A stretch of 64,000 nucleotides of DNA, taken from assembly GCF_914767665.1 (NCBI RefSeq), contig NC_059501.1, positions 73,816,798 to 73,880,797 on the forward strand. Direction: 5' to 3'. This DNA is from Harmonia axyridis. Taxonomy: Eukaryota; Arthropoda; Insecta; Coleoptera; Coccinellidae. The stretch's first letter is position 1; each line of letters starts with the position of its first letter. The notes beneath the pieces were generated by a model. The model saw only the letters and a list, made by a program, of their open reading frames with translations, made no database searches and was not told where the DNA came from. Both the position numbers and the translations under genes were made by a program. This document shows positions 34,678-45,509 of this stretch, one piece after another.

Positions 34678-34984
34678 TCTAATAGAGACTATAGTTTTCA
34701 CTTCAGTCCTATATTTATTGTCGTTTTTATTTCCGATGTATTCAGAATTTTCGTGAAAAATAAACATATAATGCTCCACAAAAGTTAAGGAAATTCAAAG
34801 AATTTGAGACTGTTTCGAAAGTTTCCATTTTTTTTTACAAACATTTCAAATATGATAGATACAAATGTTAAGTCACTTATTTGAATCAATTTTTTGTTCC
34901 ATTCTCTTTTGAGTTTCACAGTTTCAGTTAAAAATTTATTTTTAGTATTCATAGTACACTCAAAAAATTGAAAAATAAAGTTCA

Positions 34985-35620
34985 GTTAAGAGTATGGCCT
35001 TCTCGAACATCAACCACAGCTTGACATCGCCTTTGAATTCTTTCGATCAGATTGTTGAAGTAGTCTTGCTTAATTTCTCTCCAGAATTGCAGTAAAAGCC
35101 GTCTGAGTTCTTGAAGCATATGCGGGGGTGGTTGGTGAGAATCTAAAGCTCTTTGCAGTCGATCTCAAGCGTGTTCAATGGGATTGAGGTCTGGCGACCG
35201 AAGGGTTGAAGCCAAATGCGGAATACCATGGATTTCCAGAGCTTCAATGACAATTTTCTCACGATGAGGTGGCGCATTATCGTCCAAAAACAAGAAATTT
35301 GGCTTGATAGCAGCATGAAACAATGGAATAATATTGTCAATAACTTGCTCTTTGTAAATTTGCGTATATCATCAAGCACCAACAATTCTGTATGTCCATT
35401 GAAACAAATACTTCCCTAACAGTAATTGTGTAATTGTAGCATCCCTGAACGATGAACTTCCTGAACCGATCTGCGATTTCTGGACAACAGTTCATTTTCG
35501 AACACGCTTACTATCCAAAAACATGGACGGTTTTTGGATGGTGAGCGTGTTCGCCTGTTCTGTGAACAATACAGCCCTCCATTGATGGTTTCAATTCACG
35601 TGGTCATTGGCCTATTCTGA
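34985..35620 (-). pseudogene. Tc1-like transposase C-terminal remnant
   Basis: Minus strand: pieces equivalent to 'VF..N..L' upstream, then FLVFGR/FLFLDDNAPPHREKIVIEA around 35300-35240 (second catalytic aspartate in DDNAPPH). Next SPDLNPIEHA near 35185 (third acidic residue, E), then LQRALDSHQPPPHMLQELRR and IERIQRRCQAVVDVREG. The reading ends near 34990. Frames shift at least twice. Different from the Tc1-like copy at 30180 (other strand, other sequence). Confidence 0.8.
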
Positions 35621-35649
35621 ACAAACTTTACTCATTTGGCAATCTTTTC

Positions 35650-35990
35650 TCAAAAATTCGACGTTATTCTTCAACATAGTCACTTTCAAGAGTGACTTCA
35701 ATGCTCCTCTTACTTTTCAATACCTTTTCTGTAGAAACATTCGTCATTGCCTCCACTAGAGACAAATTTCTATCCCTCGAGCATTCTTTTGAGGTCTGAA
35801 AAAAGCCAGCAAATACTGGGGGCTAGATCTAGGCAATAAGCTTGGTTGACCATGATTTTCATCTATTGCTTACAAGAGCGTTATCAATAAACGAAACTCG
35901 TTTTTATCCATTTTGCAAACAACACCAAATGTAGCGTCACTCAACCTTCAATATCTAGGTTCAGATTATATGTTCCGAATATTGACACAC
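35650..35990 (-). pseudogene. mariner transposase C-terminal remnant
   Basis: Minus strand reads YCLDLAPSICWLFSDLKRML (the 'YSPDLAPSdy.LF..LK' motif with the third catalytic aspartate). SGGNDECFYRKGIEK and a terminal 'ESDYVEE'-like stretch follow. This is the classical mariner (DD34D) C-terminus, frameshifted. It abuts the Tc1-like remnant, so two elements of one superfamily are juxtaposed. Confidence 0.75.
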
Positions 35991-36772
35991 ATCTTTTGAA
36001 GTTTGGTACTAACAAGAAAAAAGGTGGTATAGCACTGGTTGTTCAATCTTTGCGCCAGAACTGGGACATACTGAGTGACGTGTTAAGGATGAAGAAATGT
36101 GGATAGACAAATTTACATTAGGTATCATTTGCAATTTAAAAAAATTAAAAGATTAATAAATTTTGCAAGGATGCATTTTTTCATTTGGAGGTTTCCATAA
36201 TATCATGAAAACAGCAATTTGAACAACCATAGGTATTTAAGGAATCTCTTGACAGATTATGAGATCATTTCCGGCTCAAAATTCGAAAATTACAGAAATC
36301 GTGGCAAATGATAGAGCCATCTGTTCGGGAAACTAGTGCTTGAAAAGGAAAAAACATAAAAATTGTAATCAAAAATGCGTTTAGGATAATGATACTACTG
36401 TCCAATACAATTTCGTTTTCACAATACCTTTATTTGAATTTGCAAATTCATTAGTCGGTTCAAAAGTTGTTACAAATAACCATGATTTGGATCTCCCATA
36501 AATAAGGAACTATTCTAGAGAATATTGAGATAATAATGAATCATGTTGTAAAGTTGTCTCTTCTGTGAACTATGACATCTGTCATAATCTGAAAAATTCT
36601 CCGTTGAAATTAACTCCAAACCAAAATGAACCCAAATTCTGAGTACAAGTGGAACATATAATGACTGAATTCATCGCTGTTCATTCAGATATCTGCTTAG
36701 GTATAGAAAGTAGTACTCACTATCTCACAAATCAAGAAACGAAAGAACAACCAAAAGGAAACAATCGACGAA
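35991..36772. other. Upstream region of the large nested gene
   Basis: No coding or repeat feature recognised. It should contain the promoter or a 5' non-coding exon of the gene at 36773. The A-rich leader CGACGAAATGAGG gives a good start context. Confidence 0.35.
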
Positions 36773-39253
36773 ATGAGGAGAGTCGATCTACATTCAAGTA
36801 AGATGTTTCGCAGCATCAATCAAAAAATTGGCCTAGTTAAAAGTAAAGTCCGCCTATCTAAAAAATTCAAGAAATTCAAACCATCTTCAGACTTATTTAC
36901 TCCAATTGTGAGTTCGTTCAGTCCAACAACAAAACAAATTTTTTCGAGATATTCGAAACCTAAAATGATAGATCTCGCTAGATATTCCCCTAGAAGGAAT
37001 GAGAAAAACCGAAAATTGAGTCAACTACCTACTAGAGAAATATCCCGCTGTATCGCAATAGAAAGTGCACCGCATTTGAAACTGAGAAGGCATCAGGCAA
37101 GAACAATCAAACCAAAACCGGACAAAGCATCAGAAGAAACCGCAAGACCACAATCAGCTCCTTCAGGAGTGTCGAATAACACCAGATTCGCAGAATATGT
37201 TATCAGCAGGAATCCAAGGTTTATGAAGGGTGGTCATTCTGAAACCAAGGCCTTGGAAAGTTCAAAAAAACTCTATGACATCGATTCTAAATTCCCTGAT
37301 GCACCAAAACGTCGAGTGATACCTAAAACCCAGAAAAAAGGTAAGAAGAAACGAATCAATTCAACAATACTTATAGAAGGATTACCAGATACATTCTCGG
37401 TTAATTGTGACAGAAGGCTTGTAAATGACATCAACCCACAGCTATTCGGTAGTTTGCCTTCGTCGAGTACTCCCAACACTCCAGCAGATGGAGAAAAACA
37501 AATAAAGAATTATTTCACGAAAAAATCCACTAAAGCTAAGAAGAATCGATTGATGCTAGAAGAAAATGAGAGAGCTAAATATTTCATCTCAAAAATACCA
37601 GAAAAATCTCTATCGCGTCTGAAGAGGAAAAGTAGAACTCCGACATCATCGAACTCTCTCTTGAAACGTAACTCATCTTATATAAAAAATAGGAATTTAT
37701 ATTGTGAAACTAACGTTATTCTAGAGGAGAATCCTGAAGTTGAAACACCGGACTTCAACCGAGACTTGGCAAAACGTAAAACTGAAGAAATCAAAAAGAA
37801 ATTTATCGGAGTAAGAATAAGAAAAGAATCCAAACTGGATAGGAAAACTAATGATCAACGAGAAGATTTTGAGTCCCAAAAATCCCCAGTGAATGAGTCA
37901 GATAATTCTTCTGTATCTTCTCGACCATACGATGAAAGTAAACCTTATCACCCGGAGTCTGTTGTATCTCCAAACGCTCAAGAAGAAAAGAAGCCCAAAA
38001 GATACTCAGAAGAAGAATATACTCGTATATTCAAGAAAATCCGAGATGATCTCGACCAAAACATTAATCTCCAAGAATATGTAATGGGATGTTGTAGTAA
38101 AAACGATGTGAAAGAATTCCACAAATCCCTAAGGAGAAGTTTCTTCACGGTGTTAGAAGACTCGCAGAACAATTCTTCGGTCTACGAAACATGCAAAAGT
38201 CATTTATCTGAGGATAATCTTTTTCGTGACAACTCAAAAAGCAGACAACCTCCACCAACCACACCAAACAACGAAGAAAACTGTAATAAAACAGAAGAAG
38301 ATGAAACGTCTAGAGTTATTGCTGAGAAAAGATCCTCCCATCAAGAGAAAGACGAAGACTCAAGCTACGCAGAGAGAACACAAACCTCAACCCTTGCCAA
38401 AATATCCGAAAAACTGTCGACCGAGGAGAAGACAGATACCCTTCAAATAAGCCAACTATCATCAGTAGGAGATGTAAGCAAAGAAATCAAAGATGAGGCA
38501 GTTGTTGAATCTTGCCGTGAAAGCTTTATCGACCAATTATGCGGGATTAATGAATCTGATTTCATTTTGAATGGTGGCAATTGTGTGCCTCTACGTCACA
38601 AATCGAAGAAAACCCCTTCTATATCTGATACATACATAGATCAGTCTACCACTAGAGACGTACATTCGGCTGGAAGAAATGTAAAATGGAAAAACAATTA
38701 CGAAACAAGAACGTCAAGAATTGAACCAGACACTGATTCGGGCAAGGCAGAACTGTGCAGAAAAGGCAAGCAGTTGATGCTTTCGGATTGCAGGTGGAAA
38801 AGCGTTCCGAGTCTGTCCCGAAGAAAAAGCTGCCCAAGCAATTGTAGTTCTGTAAACTCGAAAAAAAGAAAACTGTTAAACAAACGTGCTAACAACGTTT
38901 CTTCCGGTTCTAACGTTAGTGATTCTGTCGACTCAAACATGGAATTGCTGAGTGATGATTCAACCTACACTCCAAAGAAACGTCTTGTCACTAGGACCTC
39001 CAGAAAACATTACGTAGGTGCATCTAGAGGAGTTTCTGACACCTCTAGTATGACAGAGTCTGCCTCGGACCTCCTGGAAGAGAGTAGGCTTGCCTTGGAG
39101 AAACTGATGAAATGTCTTAATGGTCCAAGGTGTGTTTCTTCTGCTCGTAGCTCTTTCAACGATATCCTGAAAGATTTGGCCGAGCTGGAAAACGACGATA
39201 CCTTCAAAAGGATGATCGATGAGAGGGTCGGACATAATTCTTCCTCCCTAGAG
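36773..39253 (+). CDS. Nested gene, exon A: large basic/Ser-rich protein of unknown function
   Basis: Open for 827 codons before a proposed donor GAG|GTTGGT at 39254. Unspliced, the frame stops 15 codons later at 39301. Start ATG has G at -3. I recognise no family. The N-terminus is strongly basic (SKVRLSKKFKKFKP, SRYSKPKMIDLARYSPRR). The middle is Lys/Glu-rich with likely coiled segments (YSEEEYTRIFKKIRDDLDQN). The later part is Ser/Thr-rich (NNVSSGSNVSDSVDSNMELL), ending in a predicted helix (LLEESRLALEKLMKCL). No membrane segment. It looks mostly disordered and nuclear or cytoskeletal. Same strand as GDAP2, inside its intron 3. Splicing to 41924 keeps phase 0. Confidence 0.7.
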
Positions 39254-39768
39254 GTTGGTATCATTTGTAACCGCGTATCTATTATTTTCTTAAATTTATA
39301 AAACTATCAGGTAGCCAGAAAGATGTTCCTGACATTGGTTTCTTTTCCGATTCTTATAGTTCTAGAGTATCTGATTCTCACATACTTTGCGGTTGGTTGT
39401 GTTATTTTCTTTAGTTGAGCTTGAATTCCCGTGATTTTTTTTTTCATTGATGAATCAGGGGTAAGATGGAACAGAGCACTCTCATTCGATCTAGCTGGAT
39501 CTAGTTTTAGTTTTTGTTCATGGTGTTATTGAATGAAGGCTTTTGTTATTAATATTATTATCGTTCTGAACAACTTTGATTTCGTTTCTGTCTGTCTGTC
39601 TGTTCCTGGACCGGTCTGTATGTCCTCAAACCCTTGTTAAGGCCCTTACTTCAATAATTCTCTTTTGTGATGTAATTTTTATTGGTGAGGGTATCATGTG
39701 AAAGCATCAGGCAGCAGCCTAATGGCAGATGTCACAGGTTAATTTTTCTGAATTTGAATTTGATTCCA

Positions 39769-40282
39769 ATGACTAGTTTTCTAGACACAAGGTGTCGAAA
39801 TTAGAAAATGGCATTTCTTTAAAGTAACATTTTTGGTAGAAAAACATCTTGAATGTAATACTTTTGCGGGACAAATATTGTTTACCCATAAGGTAACGAA
39901 TTAGACTGGTTTTCAATAAAAATTATTGTTAGAAACAGGCTGAGTCCGAAATAATTCAAACTGAAATTCGTTCAGTTCATAATTTATATAATTGACATTT
40001 CAATTGTGTACTCGAACTAAGAGTAATGACAAAAAACTAGAAATTTTCACGGGCGACTTTTTCAATTACAGGGTGAATTATTAACTGAACAAATTTCATT
40101 TTGAATGGTTTTTGACACACCCCGTATCTTACAATAATTTTCATTAGAAACCAGTCTAAAATTATCACCTAATTGGAAAGCAATATTTTTAACATCAAAA
40201 TTGTTCCATTCAAGATGTTTTTCTACGAGAAATGTTACTTCAAAGAAATTTTCCAACTTAGACACCCTCGAAAACTAGTCAT
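39769..40282. mobile_element. Diverged foldback element, arms about 160 bp
   Basis: 39769-39935 and the complement of 40125-40282 share ATGACTAGTTTTC, GTGTC, AAGTAACATTT, GTAGAAAAACATCTTGAATG and AGACTGGTTT in the same order. Arms look roughly 80% alike by eye. Outermost 13 bp are identical. No coding capacity; target duplication not evident. Non-autonomous foldback/MITE in the nested-gene intron. Confidence 0.75.
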
Positions 40283-40494
40283 GGGATTGAGTTGGAACCA
40301 CAGACTTTCATGTGCAGGATGTCATATTCAGAAAAATTAATCAGCGACAATTTTTCCCTTGGGCTGCAGCCTGGTCCTTTCTGGGATATCCATATTTCAC
40401 GTTAAACTGGCCGCTTTTAATGAAATTTGGTATGAATATTCAGACTGGATCGAAAGTGGCTCCAAAGAAGCAAACGTGAAATCCAGTTCATATA

Positions 40495-41094
40495 CAGGGT
40501 GTTTCCTAAACATGCGGCAAAAATTCAGGGGGTTGTTCCTTGGACTATTTTAAGCATGTTTTGTCCTTGGATGATTTTTGAAAAACCTCTTTGTTTCGAA
40601 GATACAGGGCGAACAACATTTTTCATATTTTTAAAATTAATAATAGTTTAAATAAAAATGCGTACCGCACTGTGTTTACTAAGTAGGTACAATTTATTTT
40701 TAAATTTGTTTAACAACATTCCAATTACTAAAAACGGCCAGTTTTTTGACTAAAAATTGATAAGTGCAGATGGTGAAGGAATACAGATTAAACACGGTTT
40801 TCATTTGAATTCGTTTTGTGATGTATTAGCAATTTTTAGTCAAAAAACTGGCCGTTTTTAGTAATTGGAATGTTGTTAAACAAATTTAAAAATAAATTGT
40901 ACCTACTTAGTAAACACAGTGCGGTACGCATTTTTATTTAAACTATTATTAATTTTAAAAATATGAAAAATCTTGTTCGCCCTGTATCTTCGAAACAAAG
41001 AGGTTTTTCAAAAATCATCAAAGGACAAAATATTCTTAGAATAGTCCAAGGAACAACCCCCTGAATTTTTGCCGCATGTTTAGGAAACACCCTG
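40495..41094. mobile_element. 600-bp near-perfect foldback element (TA-flanked)
   Basis: Arms 40495-40759 and 40830-41094 are each exactly 265 bp and complementary with only about five mismatches seen, around a 70-nt loop. Termini CAGGGTGTTTCCTAAAC abut TA on both sides (40493-40494, 41095-41096), as in Tc1/mariner-type MITEs. No coding region. Transcribed as part of GDAP2 or the nested gene, it would fold into a dsRNA of about 265 bp. Confidence 0.93.
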
Positions 41095-41923
41095 TACAAT
41101 TTTTCAATTCGGAATTTATTTTCTACTTTTGAAAGAACTGTTCTGAACTTTTCTGGATGAGCTATTTTCCCAAATCATTAATTTTGCATTATTCGCTCAT
41201 ACAGACCCTAATTTCTTGTCAAATTGAAAGATTCCACTCAGTTTCAAATTGATTATAATAATGATTTTAACCTTCTGAGATTTTCATCTCACTTGTGGGT
41301 GTACTTCAATTTTCCTTCTAAATTTCAAGTTGACATATATTGTAGAAGAGCTGTATAATTTCTGTCAGTTACTGAGTGATGAGTTTCCCTAATTACTAAT
41401 ATTCAGCTAGCTTCTGTTTGATGGGTAGTTCTGTTCAATTATAGATGTAACCCACAAGTACTTAAAGCATGCCAATTTGAGCAAGCTATGCTAAGAATTT
41501 TATTGGTTTATAATAAGCATATTTATGCAATTTGATTCGAAAACCACATCATGTCCTGGTTACCTGATATTAATGCTGATGTCCATTTAGCTACTTGTTG
41601 TTCGTGGATAGTCTATGATCACTGGCTTGTATCGATTTTTTCAACTACTGAAAAGTATTATGGAAATAGCAATGATTTTATTGATGATTCCATATATATT
41701 CTGAAGAATAAATTATAGTCGCTGTATCAAAACATCGATATATGACATTGAGCATAACCACTCATGCTATCTCGGTAATTCTATCAGTTGTCATCTGAAT
41801 TCAGTAAAAGTATTCACTTTCCATCGATGCATACCAATTGCAAACTGCGTCGAGAAAGGTTGGTTTTTCCTCATTTCTGGGTATTCTCTTAGGTGATGCT
41901 GATGATTTTGAAACTTCTTTCAG

Positions 41924-42166
41924 TCTATGAAGAAGGATAACTGCCCACGAAACACAGAAGATATCGATGGACAGACTGATGATACACTTTTTCTTAGGAT
42001 TCCAAGCACAGAAATAAATTCACTCAAGATGGATTGTCTGGATAATAAACCTCCATCTTCTACCGTCGTCTACTTCAAGTCACCGTCGGGATCTTATCGT
42101 CTATCTAGAGAAAGCTTACCAGATAAATTTGACAACATTATTACTTGTGATGCTGGTGTACAGTAG
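41924..42166 (+). CDS. Nested gene, exon B (proposed C-terminus)
   Basis: Acceptor CTTCTTTCAG at 41923. The frame opens with TCT in phase 0 and runs 80 codons (SMKKDNCPRNTEDIDG ... TVVYFKSPSGSYRLSRESLP ... FDNIITCDAGVQ) to TAG at 42166. Phase agrees with exon A and the composition (Asp/Ser/Pro-rich) is similar. AATAAA lies 78 bp after the stop. With exon A the protein would be 907 residues. It could instead be a separate small gene starting at the ATG at 41927. Confidence 0.5.
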   Translation, partial: SMKKDNCPRNTEDIDGQTDDTLFLRIPSTEINSLKMDCLDNKPPSSTVVYFKSPSGSYRLSRESLPDKFDNIITCDAGVQ

Positions 42167-42243
42167 CCGACCGATTTGTTTGACGTTTGACGATTAAATT
42201 ATGTTATTACTTGAAACTTTCAGTCTGTAGTCTTTGTTTTCGA

Positions 42244-42249
42244 AATAAA
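42244..42249 (+). terminator. Poly(A) signal AATAAA of the large nested gene
   Basis: Hexamer 78 bp past the proposed stop codon at 42164-42166, on the coding strand. Confidence 0.5.
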
Positions 42250-42383
42250 CCCTTTAAGTTCCATCAGCTGTTAAGTTTAAGTTAAAGTGTTCATCAAGGT
42301 CTTAGCTATTTGTTTCTGCAATTATTATTCAATACTCTACTGTCTTTCAGGCTGAAATCGTTGCAATATGCATGGAAACGAAG

Positions 42384-43599
42384 CTACACCTTTTCCAATT
42401 GTAATTCAGAAAGGCAAATTGAATTTCAGAACATGGAAGTTGTAAATCAGAATAGGAAGTTGATATTCAGAAACGGTAATTTATTTCTCAGAAAAGCAAT
42501 ATGTATATTTTCATTTCAGAAAATATAAATTGGAATTGAGATTGAGATTTGATAGTTTGGAATTCAGAAATAAGAAACTGTAATTCAGAATTGGTAACAT
42601 GTATTTCGGAATTCAAAAAAATGAGAAACCATATCTATTATTATTATTATTACTAAAGGTGAAAAGGTTATCGAGGGTCAAATTATCAAGCAAGGAAAAA
42701 GAATATTGGACATGCCCTCAGGAGAAGTGTTAACCGTAGACACGTCTTTCGGGCTTTCGGCCCTCATCAGTACGGTTAAAAAATGTTAGATGAGCAACAC
42801 TTGAAGGAAAACAACAAACAAACGGAGTCCTTAACAGAAGCCAGCCGTCCAATTGTGGTTTCCGCAGGAAGACCCAATGGGTTTTCGGGCAACAACCAAC
42901 ATCACCACGTGGGAAGCTATAGCTACCTGCGTGAAAACCTAGTCCTGTTAAAGATATGTGAAAAGATTATCGAGGATCAAATAATAAGGCAAGGAAAAAG
43001 AATATTGGACATGCCCTCAGGAGAAGTGTTAACCGTAGACAGGTATTTCGGCCTTTCGACCCTCATAAATACGGTGAAAAAATGTTAGATGAGCAACACT
43101 TGAAGGAAAACAATAAACAAGCAGAGTTTGTTTGTTGTTTGTTTGTCTAACAAAAAGGCTCAGGACTAAAAAGTGTTAACCTTGATGCCCTTTTCGCAGG
43201 CTCATAAGTTTTTTTGTTTCCTTCAATACCACAATGCCCCGATAGTCATATCTATGTATGTCATAACCTGTGATGCATATTGTACTGGTATCACACATTT
43301 GGAACTGTTCTGAATTACATATTACATCATCTGAAATTGAATTGAGACCCTCTTAAATTTTCCTTTTCTGAAAAATAATTAACTGTTTCTGAAATTCAAT
43401 TCACTATTCTGAATTACAACTTTGTTTTACTGAATTCAGATTTCATAATCTTAATTTCAATTTCGTTTTTCTGAAATTAATTCAACTATTCTGAAATCCA
43501 ATTTTTCGTTTCTAAATTATACACTTCAATTCTGAAATTCATGTCCTTTTTTCTGAAATTGAACTTCGATTACCTGAACTACAATTGGAGAAGGTGTAG
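42384..43599. mobile_element. Foldback-like element with subrepeat arms and tandem core
   Basis: Terminal inverted repeats CTACACCTTyTCCAATTGTA (42384-42403; complement at 43580-43599). The left arm (to about 42630) is a ladder of about ten ~20-bp units each carrying ATTCAGAA. The right arm (about 43300-43599) is a ladder of about twelve units carrying TTCTGAAT, so the arms are inverted relative to each other. The core is a 299-bp tandem duplication with an open frame. The layout recalls Drosophila FB elements (long inverted repeats of short subrepeats), but the sequence is unfamiliar. Target duplication not recognised. Confidence 0.7.
42656..43130 (+). repeat. 299-bp-period tandem duplication with an open frame
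   Basis: The segment GGACATGCCCTCAGGAGAAG through AGCAACACTTGAAGGAAAAC occurs at 42709 and 43008. The second unit lies in a 102-codon frame (42783-43088: MLDEQHLKENNKQTESLTEA ... CEKIIEDQIIRQGKRILDMP ... INTVKKC). The first unit encodes the same C-terminal ~45 residues (RILDMPSGEVLTVD ... LISTVKKC). Most differences keep the frame and change few residues. Protein unrecognised. Confidence 0.75.
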
Positions 43600-44784
43600 A
43601 CATACATTTTGATAGCCAAGCTGCTGGAAAAGTAATGAGCTTCCATGTATTTGGAGTGCTGATGAAAAATTCAAAAATCAGGCAAGAAAAACAAGGTATT
43701 TTATCAGAGCTCCTGATCATTAGGGAACTAGGGATTGAAAGGAAACATATAGGCCAAAAATGGAGCACGAACGCTTCTCAATAGCCTTGGATCTTTGTAA
43801 TAGGCAAGAGTTTCAATATAGGAAAATACCTCTTTCAGAAATGAATCATTCGATAAGAACATCGATATTGTAAGATCCAAAATGTATTATAGCCTGAATA
43901 ATTCAAAGTCATTATTTGAACGATATGACTTTGGAAACATAACTACAATTAAATATTAATTGTTTCTGTTTTCGCTAGTGGAAATGCATCAAGAAATCAA
44001 AATAAAAAGATAATTATACTATATTTTGAAAAAATTGGACATTATTAATTATATATTGTAAGATATTCAGGCTTCGTAACAATGTATGTGTTTTATTTGA
44101 TTTTACAAGCCTCAAGCGCTGATTGAATGCACTTTTATTATGTTTCCGTTGTAACCAGACAAATTTCAACAGACCTTGGTCTCGTTTTGGCTATAAAATT
44201 TTGTTTTTCGTGCACATATCATAAAATCTACCTTGAACAATAGGAAAAAATAATAATTGCCACGATTTCAGCTTGTGCCGTGAGAGAGTCGGGATAGAAA
44301 TATATCAATTCTAATCAAAAAATTTTAAAATCTGACCATAAGAAAACAGAAGACAAGAACAAAAATGAGCACTTGAGAGCAAAATGATCATTCTAAATGG
44401 GAATAAAACTTTTTACATTTTTTAACAAAAGAACATCTATTACCAATTATTAAATAATACTTTCAACAACATGGAATATACAAACACAAGTGTAGAAATC
44501 TCCATTTTTTTAGATAATAAAGTGATATAAGCAAATAGGTAATACATTCTCCGAAAAAGTCTCCGCATTTTTCTCCTTGCAATAATCCATAAATTGTTTA
44601 TAATTTCCTTTTTATTTTATCCGAGACAAATTTGAATCAATATTTTTGGCCACCTTCCTTATTTCTAGAGAAGTGAGTAATTCTAAGTCGCTATCACGGT
44701 CCTAAATATAAATATACCGATATTTTCCATGAATCTGGCAGAAATCTCATACTATGTCAAACTATAATTATTATCAAGATGCAT
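43600..44784. other. GDAP2 intron 3, no gene seen
   Basis: AT-rich sequence with short frames only. Confidence 0.45.
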
Positions 44785-44862
44785 CAAAGTAGTAGATTGA
44801 CTTTCATAGTTGCTCGCTACGCAGTATAAACTATCAGCCGCGGTAGTCAATCTACTACTTTG
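44785..44862. repeat. 18-bp perfect inverted repeat
   Basis: Arms CAAAGTAGTAGATTGACT (44785-44802) and exact complement (44845-44862), loop 42 nt, about 230 bp upstream of GDAP2 exon 4. TATCAA words outside both arms may extend it imperfectly. Possible small MITE. Confidence 0.75.
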
Positions 44863-45095
44863 CTGTCTATCAAAACAAATAACTATTATCACTGTTCCTC
44901 TCATTAGATATCTTCTCTATTTAGAGGTATCCTTGCCAATGCTGTACATTGGGGTTTAATACAACTCTAGAACTCCAGAAGCAAGCACAGAAATTGACCT
45001 GTTTCCAAGTTTTCCTCTTGAAACTTCATGAATAGCTCTTGAATCGATATTTACCAAAGTTTGAAAAAATTCTAATTAGGTTTATTATTTTGCAG

Positions 45096-45205
45096 GAATG
45101 TTCTCCAGAAGACGAAAGAGCTGGGGCTCCATTCATTAGGTCTCTGTGTAATCAATTCAGTCAGAAGAAATTATCCACCCAATGAGGGAGCTCATATTGC
45201 ATTAC
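45096..45205 (+). CDS. GDAP2: GDAP2, coding exon 4 (macro domain)
   Basis: Acceptor TATTTTGCAG restores the split Arg codon, giving NVLQKTKELGLHSLGLCVIN, then SVRRNYPPNEGAHIAL. This matches the macro-domain helix and strand after the core, where family members have 'INS.krgYP...atHIAL'. Donor GTGAGT at 45206, phase 1. 110 nt. The previous intron is 13.3 kb and the next 12.3 kb. Confidence 0.95.
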
Positions 45206-45509
45206 GTGAGTAAAATTTGTTTTTTTTACTGACATCATTAACTTTGCCTGTTTCGAAGCAAGTATTTGAATAGCAAATTTTCATTTCGATCTAAAGACGA
45301 AAACAAATTCGGACTGCCATATTTCTGGAAAATCTGATTTTGCCAAAGAACTTCATCGTTTGAACCCCTTTACGGCTCAAATTCCGAAAAAAATTTAAAA
45401 ATACTGACGGTGTCCAGTGGTTAGTGTATTCTTTCTTCCCAGTTTTGTAGATTAGAATTCCAAGTCGTTGAATTCCTGCTTTTAATCGAGCAAACAATTA
45501 CCTACTGCT

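Larger units (their letters stand above)
39254..41923 (+). other. Predicted intron of the large nested gene
   Basis: 2.67 kb from GTTGGT to TTCTTTCAG. It is occupied largely by two foldback elements (39769-40282 and 40495-41094). The donor is weak at +3/+4, so intron retention (adding 15 codons, then stop) is possible. Confidence 0.55.

Noticed and set aside
36773..39253. THEG-like repeat (P-K-x-I-x-x-L-A) in the large nested protein
   Set aside because: One weak match (KPKMIDLARYSP) without the repeated array; insufficient for a sperm-protein call.
39254..39301. Reading straight through to the stop at 39301 as the true C-terminus of the large nested protein
   Set aside because: Not excluded, but a phase-compatible acceptor and exon at 41924 followed by AATAAA make splicing the better model; noted as possible intron retention.
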